In this document: in pieces, positions 9,716 to 19,659 of the stretch
Position numbering within the stretch: the first letter of the stretch is position 1
Layout: each line of letters starts with the position of its first letter
Assembly: GCA_004431415.1 (NCBI GenBank)
Contig: QPMI01000468.1
Coordinates: 62,001 to 126,000 of the forward strand
Length of the DNA stretch: 64,000 nt
Source: Cyanophora paradoxa
Taxonomy: Eukaryota; Glaucocystophyceae; Cyanophorales; Cyanophoraceae
Direction of reading: 5' to 3'
Translations under genes and position numbers: made by a program
The notes under the pieces: model-generated
The model's input: the letters and a program-made list of their open reading frames with translations, nothing else
Database searches by the model: none
What the model was told of the DNA's origin: nothing

Positions 9716-10129
9716 GTGAGCTCTTCATCGGGGGGCGCGGCGAACGGCGGCCTCGACCCTGCCGTATCCAAGAGCGCTAGCGCCGTCAGCTTCATAGATC
9801 CGCGATTCGTCGGGGGGCTAGTTCTTATTGGCATCGGTGGTGTGGTTGATCACATATTCGTGGTGCGTGGGCTTCTGGATACGAAGCGCGAGAAGGACCT
9901 CGAGAAGATCGCGGAGGCCGTGAAGGACGTTGGCGTGAAGATCGACAAGCAGTCGGAGCGCATCGACAAGCAGTCGGAGCGCATCGACAAGCAGTCGGAG
10001 CGCTTCGACAAGCAGTCGGAGCGCTTCGACAAGCAGTCGGAGCGCATTGACCGCATTCTCGACCTCCTGGCCGGCGGGTGCGGCGGCCGGCCATCGCACG
10101 ATGACGGTGGCGGCGGCGCCCGCGCCTAA
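9716..10129 (+). CDS. Small membrane-anchored coiled-coil protein with heptad repeats
   Basis: An intronless frame of 137 residues. Residues 1-25 are Ser/Gly-rich, followed by one hydrophobic stretch (about residues 30-50, GGLVLIGIGGVV), then a charged helix, then five near-perfect heptads of the form (I/F)DKQSER, and a Gly/Asp-rich tail. Ile or Phe every seventh residue is the classical pattern of a parallel coiled coil, so the protein probably anchors in a membrane and oligomerises through the repeat. The repeat comes from 21-bp DNA units and may vary between strains. No family recognised; the antisense strand is also open, a side effect of the repeat. Confidence 0.5.
   Translation: MSSSSGGAANGGLDPAVSKSASAVSFIDPRFVGGLVLIGIGGVVDHIFVVRGLLDTKREKDLEKIAEAVKDVGVKIDKQSERIDKQSERIDKQSERFDKQSERFDKQSERIDRILDLLAGGCGGRPSHDDGGGGARA
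9941..10045 (+). repeat. 21-bp coding tandem repeat, five units
   Basis: Units start at 9941, 9962, 9983, 10004 and 10025. Three begin ATC and two TTC, otherwise nearly identical (GACAAGCAGTCGGAGCGC). Each unit is one heptad of the coiled coil, so copy-number change keeps the frame. Confidence 0.95.
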
Positions 10130-10525
10130 CATCGCTCTCCTCGACGCTGGTGCGAAGCTCAAAAATCAGTGCATGTAGTTCCTTCGTTTCCGGATCATAA
10201 CGAATGAATCGCAGCCACTTCCGACTGCCAACATCCGATGTACAGTCCCCCGCTCCCCTTCTGGCGTTGGACAGTCGCCCTCCCCTTGACCGCCCTGCCC
10301 CCGGCTACCGCTTTGATCTGATCATCGTGCACGCTGCTCTAGTCTCCACGAGCCATAGAAACAGGGGCCGGGACGACCAGGGGATCGGAAGGGACGGCAA
10401 TAAGCCCCTGCGAGAGGGGCCTAGTCGAGCTGGGGCCTAAGAGAGCACTTCAATGAATTCGGATCTAGAGTAATCGCTATCTCGGGGGTCCGACGGTCGG
10501 CTCTAGCTATATAGAGAGAGCCACG
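10130..10525. other. Intergenic, nothing recognised
   Basis: Sequence between the heptad-repeat gene and the remnant end of the second armadillo copy; no gene or RNA recognised. Confidence 0.5.
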
Positions 10526-10622
10526 AGGAGGTATCCGGGCCACCCATCAGGTCCAACGAAAAACGAGGATCTAGGAGGTATCCGGACCACCCATCAAGCC
10601 CAACGAAAAACGAGGATCTAGG
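10526..10622 (+). repeat. 47-bp tandem duplication
   Basis: Two head-to-tail units (10526-10572 and 10573-10619) begin AGGAGGTATCCGG and end ACGAGGATCT, differing at three or four bases. They sit beside the left breakpoint of the second armadillo copy, followed by a purine-rich tract and a 17-base G run (10703-10719). Confidence 0.9.
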
Positions 10623-10761
10623 AGGAAAGGGGAGAAAAAAAGGGAAAGGGCGGGGAAAGGGGAGGCGGGGGGGGGAGGAGAGAGGGAGGGAGGGAGGGGG
10701 GCGGGGGGGGGGGGGGGGGTCCAGCGGGGTCGCCGGCGAGGCGGGCCGCCTCGGCGCCGGC

Positions 10762-13148
10762 GGCGCCGGCGCACCGGCACGCACCCTTAGGGCCCCCTTC
10801 ACGCGGGCGACCTGGGGACGCCGGACGCGGGTCGGAGCAGGGCCGCTGAGCAGGGCGGAGCGGCGCGCACGTGCGCCTCCACTGCGGCTGTACCCTCCAT
10901 CGCCGCGAGCGCTGCGCCGGACCCTCGGCGGGGGAAGGTTGGAGAGGGGAGGGGGGTACCGGCGGGGTCGCCGGCGAGGCGGGCCGCCTCGGCGCGGGCG
11001 GCGGCGAGCTTGCTCCGCAGCGCCCCCGCCTCCACCTCCGCCCCCCGCGAGGCCCGCCAGAACGCGTCCTGTACCCCCTCGCATCAGCGGAAGACGGGGG
11101 TGCAGGACGTCACAGGGCAGGGGGTAGGCGAGGAAAAGGTGGCACCCGCTCCTCCTCGAGGGCCCGCCGCGCCTCATCGGGGCTCCCGCCGGGCGCGCCG
11201 CCGGCGCCGGCCGCCGCGAGGGCCGCGTGCCTCTCCCTCAGCAGCGCCGCCGCCAGGCCGCCCCCCGCCGCCGAGAGGGCCTGCGGAGTACCGGATTCGA
11301 AGACGTGTTTGGGGGGGAATGAGGCCGGGGTACGCGGACGATGAGGGCGAGGGAGGCGGCGGTGCGGTCCGGGGAGCGGGCAAGGGCCCGGACGGCCTCG
11401 AGGTGGCGGGCGCTGCCCCGCAGCTGGTCCGACCGCTTGTGCGCCACGTTTGCGAAGCAGAAGGCCGCGAAGGACCGGATGGGCGGCAGCGCCGAGCGCG
11501 CCGCCGCGGCCATAAACTCTGCGCGCGCCCCACGCGTACGTTGGGCGCGGCGCGCCCGGCGAGCTCTAGGGAGAAGGCATCCGAGCCCGGAGCCGGACGC
11601 GGACTCAGAGCGATGTCTGCGGCATGGGGTCGGGTCGGGTCGGAAGGTACGAAAGGGGGTAGTAGCGCGCAGGGGCGCCTGCGGCGTACCGAGCCAGTCG
11701 TACGCCGTACCCTCCGTGGCGGCGTCGTGCGTAAGAACGTAGTCCTCCACTCTGAAGGGGAGGTTAAAGTGAGAGGGGAAGACGCGTGCAGGCGTGGGGA
11801 CGGGTACGGGTACGGGTGCGAACGAACCGCGAGAGGAGGGCGGGCCGGGCGGCAATGGCGGCGGCGGGGCCGGGGTCCGAGGCGCACGCGAGGGACGCGG
11901 CGATGTAGCACGCCTCGAACGCCACTGTACCCCCGGTCGGCCTCGGGTGGGGGGGAGGGAGGGTTGGGGGGTAGAGGGCACCGTGGTGGTCGGGGTGGGC
12001 GGCGAGGCGCTCGAGGAGGGGTAGGGCCCCCGCGTCGACGACCGCCCCCCTGCCGCCCCGTGAGCAGGGGAGGGGGGGAGGAAGGGGGAGGGGGGTACCG
12101 AAGCCGATCGCACTCGGCCACGTTGCAGAGGGTGACGAGGGCGTGCAGGGCTCCCCGCACCCCCCCGGCCCCGCACCCCTCGAGCCGCCACGCGAGCTGC
12201 ACCCGTACCCGCCCCGCTAAGGAATCGCAGCGGCGTCCAGGGGGGGGGTACGGTGCGGGGCGCACGTCGGCGAGGAGGGGTAGGCCGCCCCCGCCAGCGA
12301 GGGCGGCCTGCACGGGCGCCGCGTTCGCCAGGCTCAGAACGCACTGCTGGGCCGTCAGAAGAGGGAGGGGAAGGGGGGCACGGGCCGGGCCGGGCCCGCC
12401 TCGAGGGTGTCCTCAAGCCAGGGCCAGAGGGCGGGCGACGAGGGGCGGGCGGCGCGCGTCGCGGCGGCCTGCGGGTCGGACATGAGCTCCTCGAGCGCGG
12501 CGTAGGGCGCCGCCGCCCGCCGCCGCTCCCCCTCGGGGCCCCGCTCCATCGCCTGCGCGCCGCGGCGCGCGCTCAATAAAGATCCGATAGAGCCGCCCGC
12601 GAGGAACGAAGGCTCTCGGAGTGGGCCTCCTCCTCACCTGAAGAGCGTCCCTGCCGAGCGTCTCCGCGGCCGCGACGGCTTCGGGCGGCAGCGGCGGGTA
12701 CGGCGCCTCCTCCGGCCTGTGCGCGGCCCGAGCGGCGTGAGAGGGAGGCCGCGGCTCTTGAGGAATCGATTGGACGGCGCGCATATGCATGCGCTGCGCA
12801 CTCGTCGTGGTCCTCGGCGGGTAGGGGCTCGTCGAGCTCGTACGCGTGCAGCTGCTCCTCCAGCTCGAGCGCCCGTGGCCTCCGCACAGACACCGTCGCC
12901 GTCTCCACGATGCTGCGCGCCCTGCTGTGCCGCGCGCTCCTCTCCGCGAGCAGCTGCAGCACCGCCAGCCCGCCGCGGCCGCTGTCAGGCGACTCGGCGT
13001 CTTGCGCCTGCTCTGAAGCATCCAGCGTGATGCTGGTTCTGCCGCTGGGCAAGAGCGGCAGTTCTCCCGCGTCCGCGAGCGTGATCACAGTCCTTGAGCT
13101 GGAGCGCTCATCCTGCGACGCGTCGCGCTCGCCCTCCATCACCCGCAC
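10762..13148 (-). CDS. Armadillo-like repeat protein, RING-less paralogue (copy B)
   Basis: It matches copy A from its N-terminus (start near 13148, VITLADAGEL) through the armadillo-like segments (GGGLPLLADV near 12290, ALHALVTLCNVAE near 12145, AGALPLLERL near 12030) and part of the charged helical region. At about 10760 the similarity stops in the region that precedes the RING of copy A, and the frame runs into Pro/Arg-rich low-complexity sequence. No Cys/His cluster follows. The copy has therefore lost its C-terminal coiled coil and RING. If expressed it could bind the same partners without ligase activity (inference); it may equally be an early pseudogene. The N-terminal exon carries small insertions relative to copy A (near 12980 and 13110). 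Confidence 0.6.
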
Positions 13149-13167
13149 CAGTTCCCGCGCCGCTGGG
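10845..13167. repeat. Segmental duplication, copy B
   Basis: Counterpart of 3475-5780. A short block containing GGGGTCGCCGGCGAGG occurs twice here (about 10727 and 10963), so the left breakpoint was probably formed by recombination between these local repeats. Confidence 0.9.
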
Positions 13168-13426
13168 GGCTGCGGGGCTAATCCAGCAGTGCCGCTTGCC
13201 TTGCTCGTGCTCGGGTGCGCTGCCGTGCGCTGCTGTGCGGCGGGTGCGCTGCTGTGCGCTGACGGTGCGCTGACGGTGCGCAGTTGGGGGGGCTACACAA
13301 ACTTCGCCGACGCCCACGACGTGGGGCTTGCGCAACCTGACGATCTAGGAGCAGGCGGCGCGCCCAACTAGCTCGGGTGCTCCGGGGCAGAATTCAGGGC
13401 ATAGCCAGTCGAGCCGCAGTCGACCC

Positions 13427-16400
13427 ATGAACGCGGCGAGCGCCGCGGAGAAACCCTCCTCGGGAGAGAGCTCCGGCAGCGCAAGCCCCCCTGAAGCACG
13501 CCGCGCCGACCCGCCCTCGGAACAATCGTCAGCCCCCGAGCACGTTCTCAGCCTGAGCGAGGTAGAGGCGGTTGACGTTGAGGCGGCCCAGCCCGAGCTC
13601 CTGGGCGCCGTCGTTTCAGACGAGCGCGCACGATCTTCTGGATGTGACGCCCTCCAAGCGGAAGAGGAGGAGGAGGTGGCCTGCCCGTCGATTTCTACGG
13701 AGAGACGAGAGCCTGGACCGCCCTCTCCGCGGACTGAGCGGTCATTGGACGAATCCGATGCAGCTGCAGCGTCCAGTACAAGCATTCCGAGCGCGGACGC
13801 GGCGGCGCCCCCGGAACCTTGTCAAACGCCAGCCCCAACCGCCCCTGCGGGCCCCAAGCACGAGGTCCTCCACGCCGCGGCGCGGAACGGAGACACTGAG
13901 ACGATACGGTTCCTTCTTGGAGTGGGTGCGTGCAGCGTGCATCCCTTGCGTGTAGAGAGCCCTCATGGGACCGCGTGTTCGCGTCTGGTTTTCCGCGCCT
14001 TCCTTTTCTCTTTTGACAAGAGCTTGCGAGCTAGTTTTAGTTATTTCTTTCCTTCCTAAACTCCGCTGCCCTCGAAAACCGCCGCGCCGGAAACTGATCC
14101 TTGCGTCAGGCGCGCAAGCCGGGACGAGGGACTCGATTGGCCGCACGGCGCTCCATTACTGCGCAGCGTCTGACTGCGAGGATGCTGCGGAGGCCCTGCT
14201 TGCGTCGTGCTCATCCGACGACCTCACTCCGAGCGGCTGGATCGCCCAGCCTGATGAGCGCGGCTTCACTGTTTTGCACGCGGGTGAGCCCAATCGCTCT
14301 TCATTGTTGAGCCCCAGAGCGATTGTAGCGTGCGCAGCGTGCCTCTACCGGTCGGCCCGCGTTCTCCGGCTGCTCCTCAGGATTCCGACAATCGCTGCTC
14401 TGGTGGATGCGCAAGACGCGAACGGCGCAACCCCACTTCACCTCCTGTTCACCGCACCGATCGACTCCGAAGCCCCGAGGGCGCCGCCGTCTCCGTCTGC
14501 GGCAGCGTCGGCGGGCAGCTCCGCGGTGGATCAGATTCTTGCGCAAGAGCTCCGCGCGCTCCGCATCTTCGACCGCGACTCCGGCTCCAGTGCGCCGTGG
14601 CTCGCCCGGGCGCCGGCGCCGCCCTCTGACCGGCTCGGCAGGCTCCCGCGCCCCTGCCTCCCCGAAGCACGCCCCCGCCTCCCCGAAGCACGCCCCCGCC
14701 TCCCCGAAGCAGCCGCCGGCGCCGCCGTGCCCGCCGCCGGACGCCTGCTCTCCGGCCGCCGCCGCGACGCGGCACCGGGCCCTCCGCACGCACCGCTCGC
14801 ACGGAACCGGCTCCTCCCACCGCCCGCGCTCCTCCCACGCCAACGCCCACGCCGACCCCTCGCGCCGGCACGCCTCCTCCCCCGCGCACTCCGACCCGCA
14901 GGACCTGGTCGCGCTCCTCATCGCCGCCGGCGCGTCCGTGCGGCGGGCGACCCCCTCGGGCCTCACCCCTCTCCACCTCGCCGCCAAGGCGCACGCCTGC
15001 GAGAGCGTGCGGCTGCTTGTGGCCGCTGGCGCGGCGCTGGACGCGACGGACGTGACGGGGTACACGCCCGTGCACCACGCCGTGCTGCGGGACGCCCTCC
15101 CCTGCCTTCGCATCCTCCTGGAGGCCGCCGCCTCGCACGGCCGCCCCGCCGCCTCCCTCGGCGCCCGCGCCGCCGTGCAGAACGCGCGGGGCCAGTTCCC
15201 CCTCCACCTCGCCGCCGCCAAGGCCTCCCCAGCCGTCGTCTCGGCCCTCCTCGCCGCCGGCGCCCCGCCCGACGACGCCGATGTGCACGGCATGACCCCG
15301 CTCCACTACGCGTGCGCCCCCGCCCTCCCCGTCCCTCCTCCTCCTCCCGCGCCGCTCACGGGCGCGGCGCAGCTGCACGCGGGACGCGGCGGAGGTCGCC
15401 GGCGTGCTCCTCGCTGCCGGGGCGAGCGCCGAGGCGCGCACGAAGACCTCGCAGACGGCGCTGCACGTCGCCGCGTCGAAGGGCGCCGCCGCCTGCGCGG
15501 CCCTCCTGCTCGACCGTGGCGCCGACCTCCACGCGACGACCGAGACCGGGGCGACCGTGCGCTCCGCCCTCGCCCGGCCCCGCCCGGCCCCGCCTGCCCC
15601 GCTCACGCCGCCCACCTCCGCGCAGGCGTTGCACCTCGCCGCCTCTGCGAACGCGTTGGCGACGCTGCGGCTGCTGCTGGAGCGCGGGGCGGACGTGGCG
15701 CGGCCGACGCTGCAGAAGCTTACGCCGCTGCACATGGCCGGCGGCAAGGACGCCGAGGAGTGCGTGCGCCTCCTCGTCGCGGCGGGGGCGCCGCTCGAGG
15801 AGCGGGACAACAAGGGCGCCACCGCGGTGCTCTGCGCGGCGGCCGCCAACGCGGCGCGGGCGCTTGCGGCGCTGGTGGAGGCCGGCGCCTCCGTCGAGGC
15901 CAAGAACGAGAGCGGGCAGACGGCGGTGCACCTCGCGGCGTACCGCAACGCGGCGGCGGCCGTCGGCGTCCTGGTCAAGGCCGGGGCGGCGGTGGAGGCC
16001 GGCTGCGGCAAGGGCTCCGACCCGCTGCAGTACGCCTGCATGCGGGACTCGCTGGACGCGCTCCGGTCCCTCCTCGAGGCGGGGGCCAACCCCTCCCGCC
16101 CCAACCGGCGCGCCCCGCCCGCCCGCCCGCCCGCCCCCGCCGTGCTGACGCGAAGCGAACAAGCAGGCACGGCGAGATCGCGTTCTTCATCGCGTGCAGC
16201 TCCAACGCCGCGCGCTGCGTCCGGCACCTCCTCTCCATGGGGAGCCCCGACGGCCGCATGCGCAGGCGCGCCCCGCGCCCCGCTTCGCCCACCGACCCGC
16301 CCGCCCGTCCGCCCTCGGCTCACTCGGGGGCCCCCTCAGGCCGCCTGCGATCGCGCTGCACGTGGCGTGCGCGCGGGACGCCCTTGACGCCGCCATGGTC

Positions 16401-17784
16401 CTCCTCGAGGCCGGCGCCGACCCCTGCGCCCTCAACCGCGTCCGCTCCGCCCCTTCCCTCGCTTGCGCGCGCGTGCTCCGCCCTCGCCGACGGCGCGCGC
16501 CGCGCAGCTGGGCCAGACGGCGCTGCACCTGGCGGCGGCCAAGGGCGCGACGCGCTGCTCGGGCCTGCTGGTCACGCGGGGCGTCCCCGTCGACGCCCAC
16601 GACGCCCGCGGCTCCTCCACCGCCCTCCACTTCGCCGTCATGGTCCGCTCCGCCTCGCTTCGCTTTGTTACGCTTGCGTTGCCGACGACGCCGCCGCGCG
16701 GGGCCGGCACGGCAGGTCGACTCGGTCGACACGGCGCGCCTGCTCCTCGCCGCCGGCGCCTCCCTCTCCGCCGTCAACGTCAAGCGCCAGACCGCCCTCC
16801 ACGTCGCCGTCCTGAAGGCGCGCGCGCACGCGCGAGCCGGGCCGGCTCGCTGATAGGGTCGCCGATCTGAGCCAGCTCGCCGGGCAGGGGGCGGCGCGCT
16901 GCGTGCAGCTGCTGCTGGAGCGCGGGGCGGACGTGACGGCGCGGGAGGCGAAGCTCTGCTCCCCCGTCTACCTCGCCGCCGCCGTCGGCTCGCCCGAGGC
17001 CCTCCGGCCGCTCCTCGAGGCCGGCGGCAACGTGGCGACCCCCAACAAGCACGGCCTGACCCCGCTCCACGTCGCCTGCCTCAAGGCGCGCCCCGCTGTC
17101 CCGCCTCCTACGCTCCGACTGACGCGGCGGCGGCGGCGCAGGACGCGGTGGACTGCGCGAGGCTGCTGCTCTCGAGATACGCGGACATGCGGGCGACGAC
17201 GCCGGCGCTGATCACGCCGCTGCACATGGCGGCGGCCGGCGACGCCGCCGGCTGCGTGGAGCTCCTGCTCGAGCGCGGTGTCGCGGACATCGAGGCGACG
17301 GACAAGTGCGGGCGGACGCCCCTGCACCGCGCCGCCTCGAAGAACGGGCCCCGCGCCATGGCGCTCCTCCTGGAGGCCGGCGCCTACCCGCACGCCCGCG
17401 ACCGCGCCCGCAACACCCCGCTCCACTACGCGTGCGCCCGCCCCGCCTCGCCCCGGCCCGCGCGGCGGCGAAGGCTGAGGCGAACGCGGCGCAGCGCGAA
17501 GGCGAACGCGGTGGAGTGCGTGCAGCAGCTGCTCGACATCGGCGCGGACGTCACCGACCAGAACAAGTGCGCGGGGCGGGGCCGGGCGGGGCGGTGGGGC
17601 GGGCGCCCTCTGAGGCGGGCGGGCGGGCGGCAGGCACGGGTGGACGCCGGTGCAGCTGGCGACGATGGCGGGGGCGGCGGCGACGGCCCCGCTGCTCCAG
17701 CGGGCGCTGGCCGAGCTCCAGGCGAACCGCCGCCCCTCCGCAGGCTCGTCCACCCTCTGCCTCCGCCGCTGGAACGCTTACTGA
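13427..17784 (+). CDS. Large ankyrin-repeat protein (~25 repeats)
   Basis: A Ser/Glu-rich N-terminal region of about 140 residues is followed by about 25 ankyrin repeats of the form xTPLHxAAxxGxxxxVxxLLxxGA. The first is near 13855, the last (GWTPVQLATMAGA) near 17640, and the stop is TGA 17782-17784. Ankyrin arrays are protein-binding scaffolds; no catalytic or membrane domain is seen, so the partner is unknown. Exons join in frame across short introns, for example 13932-14109 (donor GTGCGT), 16643-16715, 16818-16887 and 17086-17141 (the last two with GC donors). A Pro/His-rich linker at about 14640-14900 splits the array and contains a 21-bp repeat. Several introns fall at the same place inside successive repeats. 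Start chosen as the first ATG of the open N-terminal exon. Confidence 0.85.
14651..14713 (+). repeat. 21-bp tandem repeat in the ankyrin-gene linker
   Basis: Three units of CTCCCCGAAGCA plus CGCCCCCGC encode repeats of APASPKH in the linker. Confidence 0.85.
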
Positions 17785-19659
17785 GGCGGCTCAAGCTATC
17801 GCCCATCTTCCTCGACGGATCTAGTTGTAGACCGGGCTCACCGCCCGCGGGAGTCTCCAGGGACTCCCCCTTTCCACCCGCCTGTTAGCTGCGAGCGCTA
17901 GCGCTTCTACAATGTACAGCGATGAATTGCGGTTGAGCCTCGGAGGGCGCGGCGTGTGCCACAACTCATGGGGCCATTTAATTTTGTGCATGCAAATGCG
18001 AGCACTAGTGCCTACCCAAGCCGCGGGCCGGGTCGCGACATTGAGACGACGAAAGACAGCATTGTAAACTCTTTTTAACTTGGTAAATTGAAACATGTCG
18101 AGCCCAGGAAAGGGCGTGACCTCGCAAAACTGCTGGTACGTATACATATACTACACAATGCCCCCTCCTAAAACACCCTGCGCCTGAATTGCCGTTGACG
18201 ATCTACTAAGACTAAACACCCTGGGCCTAAATTGCCGCCTAATGCCCTGAAATCTACCGAAAAAGGCAAGTCACTGAGTACGCGCGAAAACGATTATAGT
18301 TATGCGATGATTTGAAGTGTTGTGAGAGGTGTCATTCGATGGTTGTGAAGTTGCAGCGGAAGGCTCGCTGCTTCAGGCTTGAGGAGATGATGCTCCCTCG
18401 AAGCGATATCGATCGGATCGCGAAGAAGAAGCTTAAGAGGGGCTCCGGGTCCCCGTGACGAGCACGGACGGGTGCGTGCGCGGCCGCTGGCCATGGGCCC
18501 GGCCGCGGGTGCGCGCGCGCGGCGCCAGGCAGCCTTAGGCCAATTTCGCGATCGCCGCCGACGTCAACACCCTGGCACGTCACAACCGTCACGCGCATGT
18601 GCGCACGAAGGCACACCCCCGCCAGATTCCCCGAACACACTGGCGAGCGTTTCTCCTCGTTGCTTGCTTGCAATTGTTACTTATGCCCATCAAGCAGGCC
18701 GAAGCTTGAGGTCGAAGGGAGGAGGGCATGCGCGCGCAGACCCCCGCATATGCATGCGCGCAGCTGCAGGGCCGGCCGCGGCCGCGCGCTGGCGGGGCAG
18801 GAAATCTTGACCTTTTCCGGAAACGTTGAAATGCAGACAGATTGACGTACTCCCAAAGTCGGAGCCTTCATGATGAAATTAATCAAACTTTTGAAATTGA
18901 TGGTAAGTGGACGTCGACGTGGGTACGCATACCGGCCGTTCTGGCTCGCACCGCTTAAGCTTCTAGCTCTGCGGATTCAGTGCGGAAACAGACTCCGAGA
19001 TTCCGGACTCTGCTGGAGCCTGGAGCCTGGAGGCCTAGCAGCTTGCGAGGCTAGCTAGTGCGGTTGGCAACTTGGCCCAAGTTGGCACCGGTTGCGCGTG
19101 CGTTGCCATGCCTGCATAGAGCCTGCCGATCATCCCATCGATATCGCTGCGCCGCCGGCCGCACGAGGCCCTGCGGTTCCAGGTTTGGCGCCATGGTCTT
19201 AGATCGTTTGCGCTGCCCCTGATCGAGCCGCAGTTCTTCGTTGCTTATTCAGCTGTGGCTGTGGTGACTCTGGCTGAGCGAGCGAGCTGCTCGCCGGCGA
19301 GTCGCCGCTTGGCGCTAAGCGGCACGTCGCTTAGCATCCGCCGCGCACGCCTCCCAACCGCGCACGCCGGAGAGGCTCTTACTCATTTAAGCGGAAGGTT
19401 CGCTCGCCCATGGCATGCTCGCCACGCCCGCCCCTCCCGCCAGCAATCGGCCAATTGCAACGCCCCGCGCCTGAATATCAATGGCAGTCGGCGGGACAGG
19501 CGCCCGTTGTCGCACACAGCTTCGGGCAGCGAGGTTCGTCTGCGCAGCCCGTCAGAGCCCCGCTCTCTCGAAACAGATGAACAGCGCAGACTCCAGACCC
19601 ACTGCCGGAGAGCTCCGGCTCCGAGGCTCGAGAGCAACACAGGCCGGCCGGCGCCGCGG
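17785..19659. other. Intergenic, palindrome-rich, no gene seen
   Basis: Moderately AT-richer than the genes in parts (18100-18300). No protein-like frame on either strand. The stretch 18725-18800 is packed with reverse palindromes (GCATGC, CATATG, ATGCAT, CAGCTG, CTGCAG, GGCCGGCC, CCGCGG). Confidence 0.5.

Noticed and set aside
9941-10045. Possible CRISPR-like array
   Set aside because: Units are contiguous with no spacers, lie inside a coding frame, and the genome is eukaryotic.
9850-10056. Minus-strand frame with repeated DCLS(M/K)RS units
   Set aside because: It is the complement of the 21-bp heptad repeat. The plus strand has a hydrophobic segment and regular heptads, the minus strand has neither.
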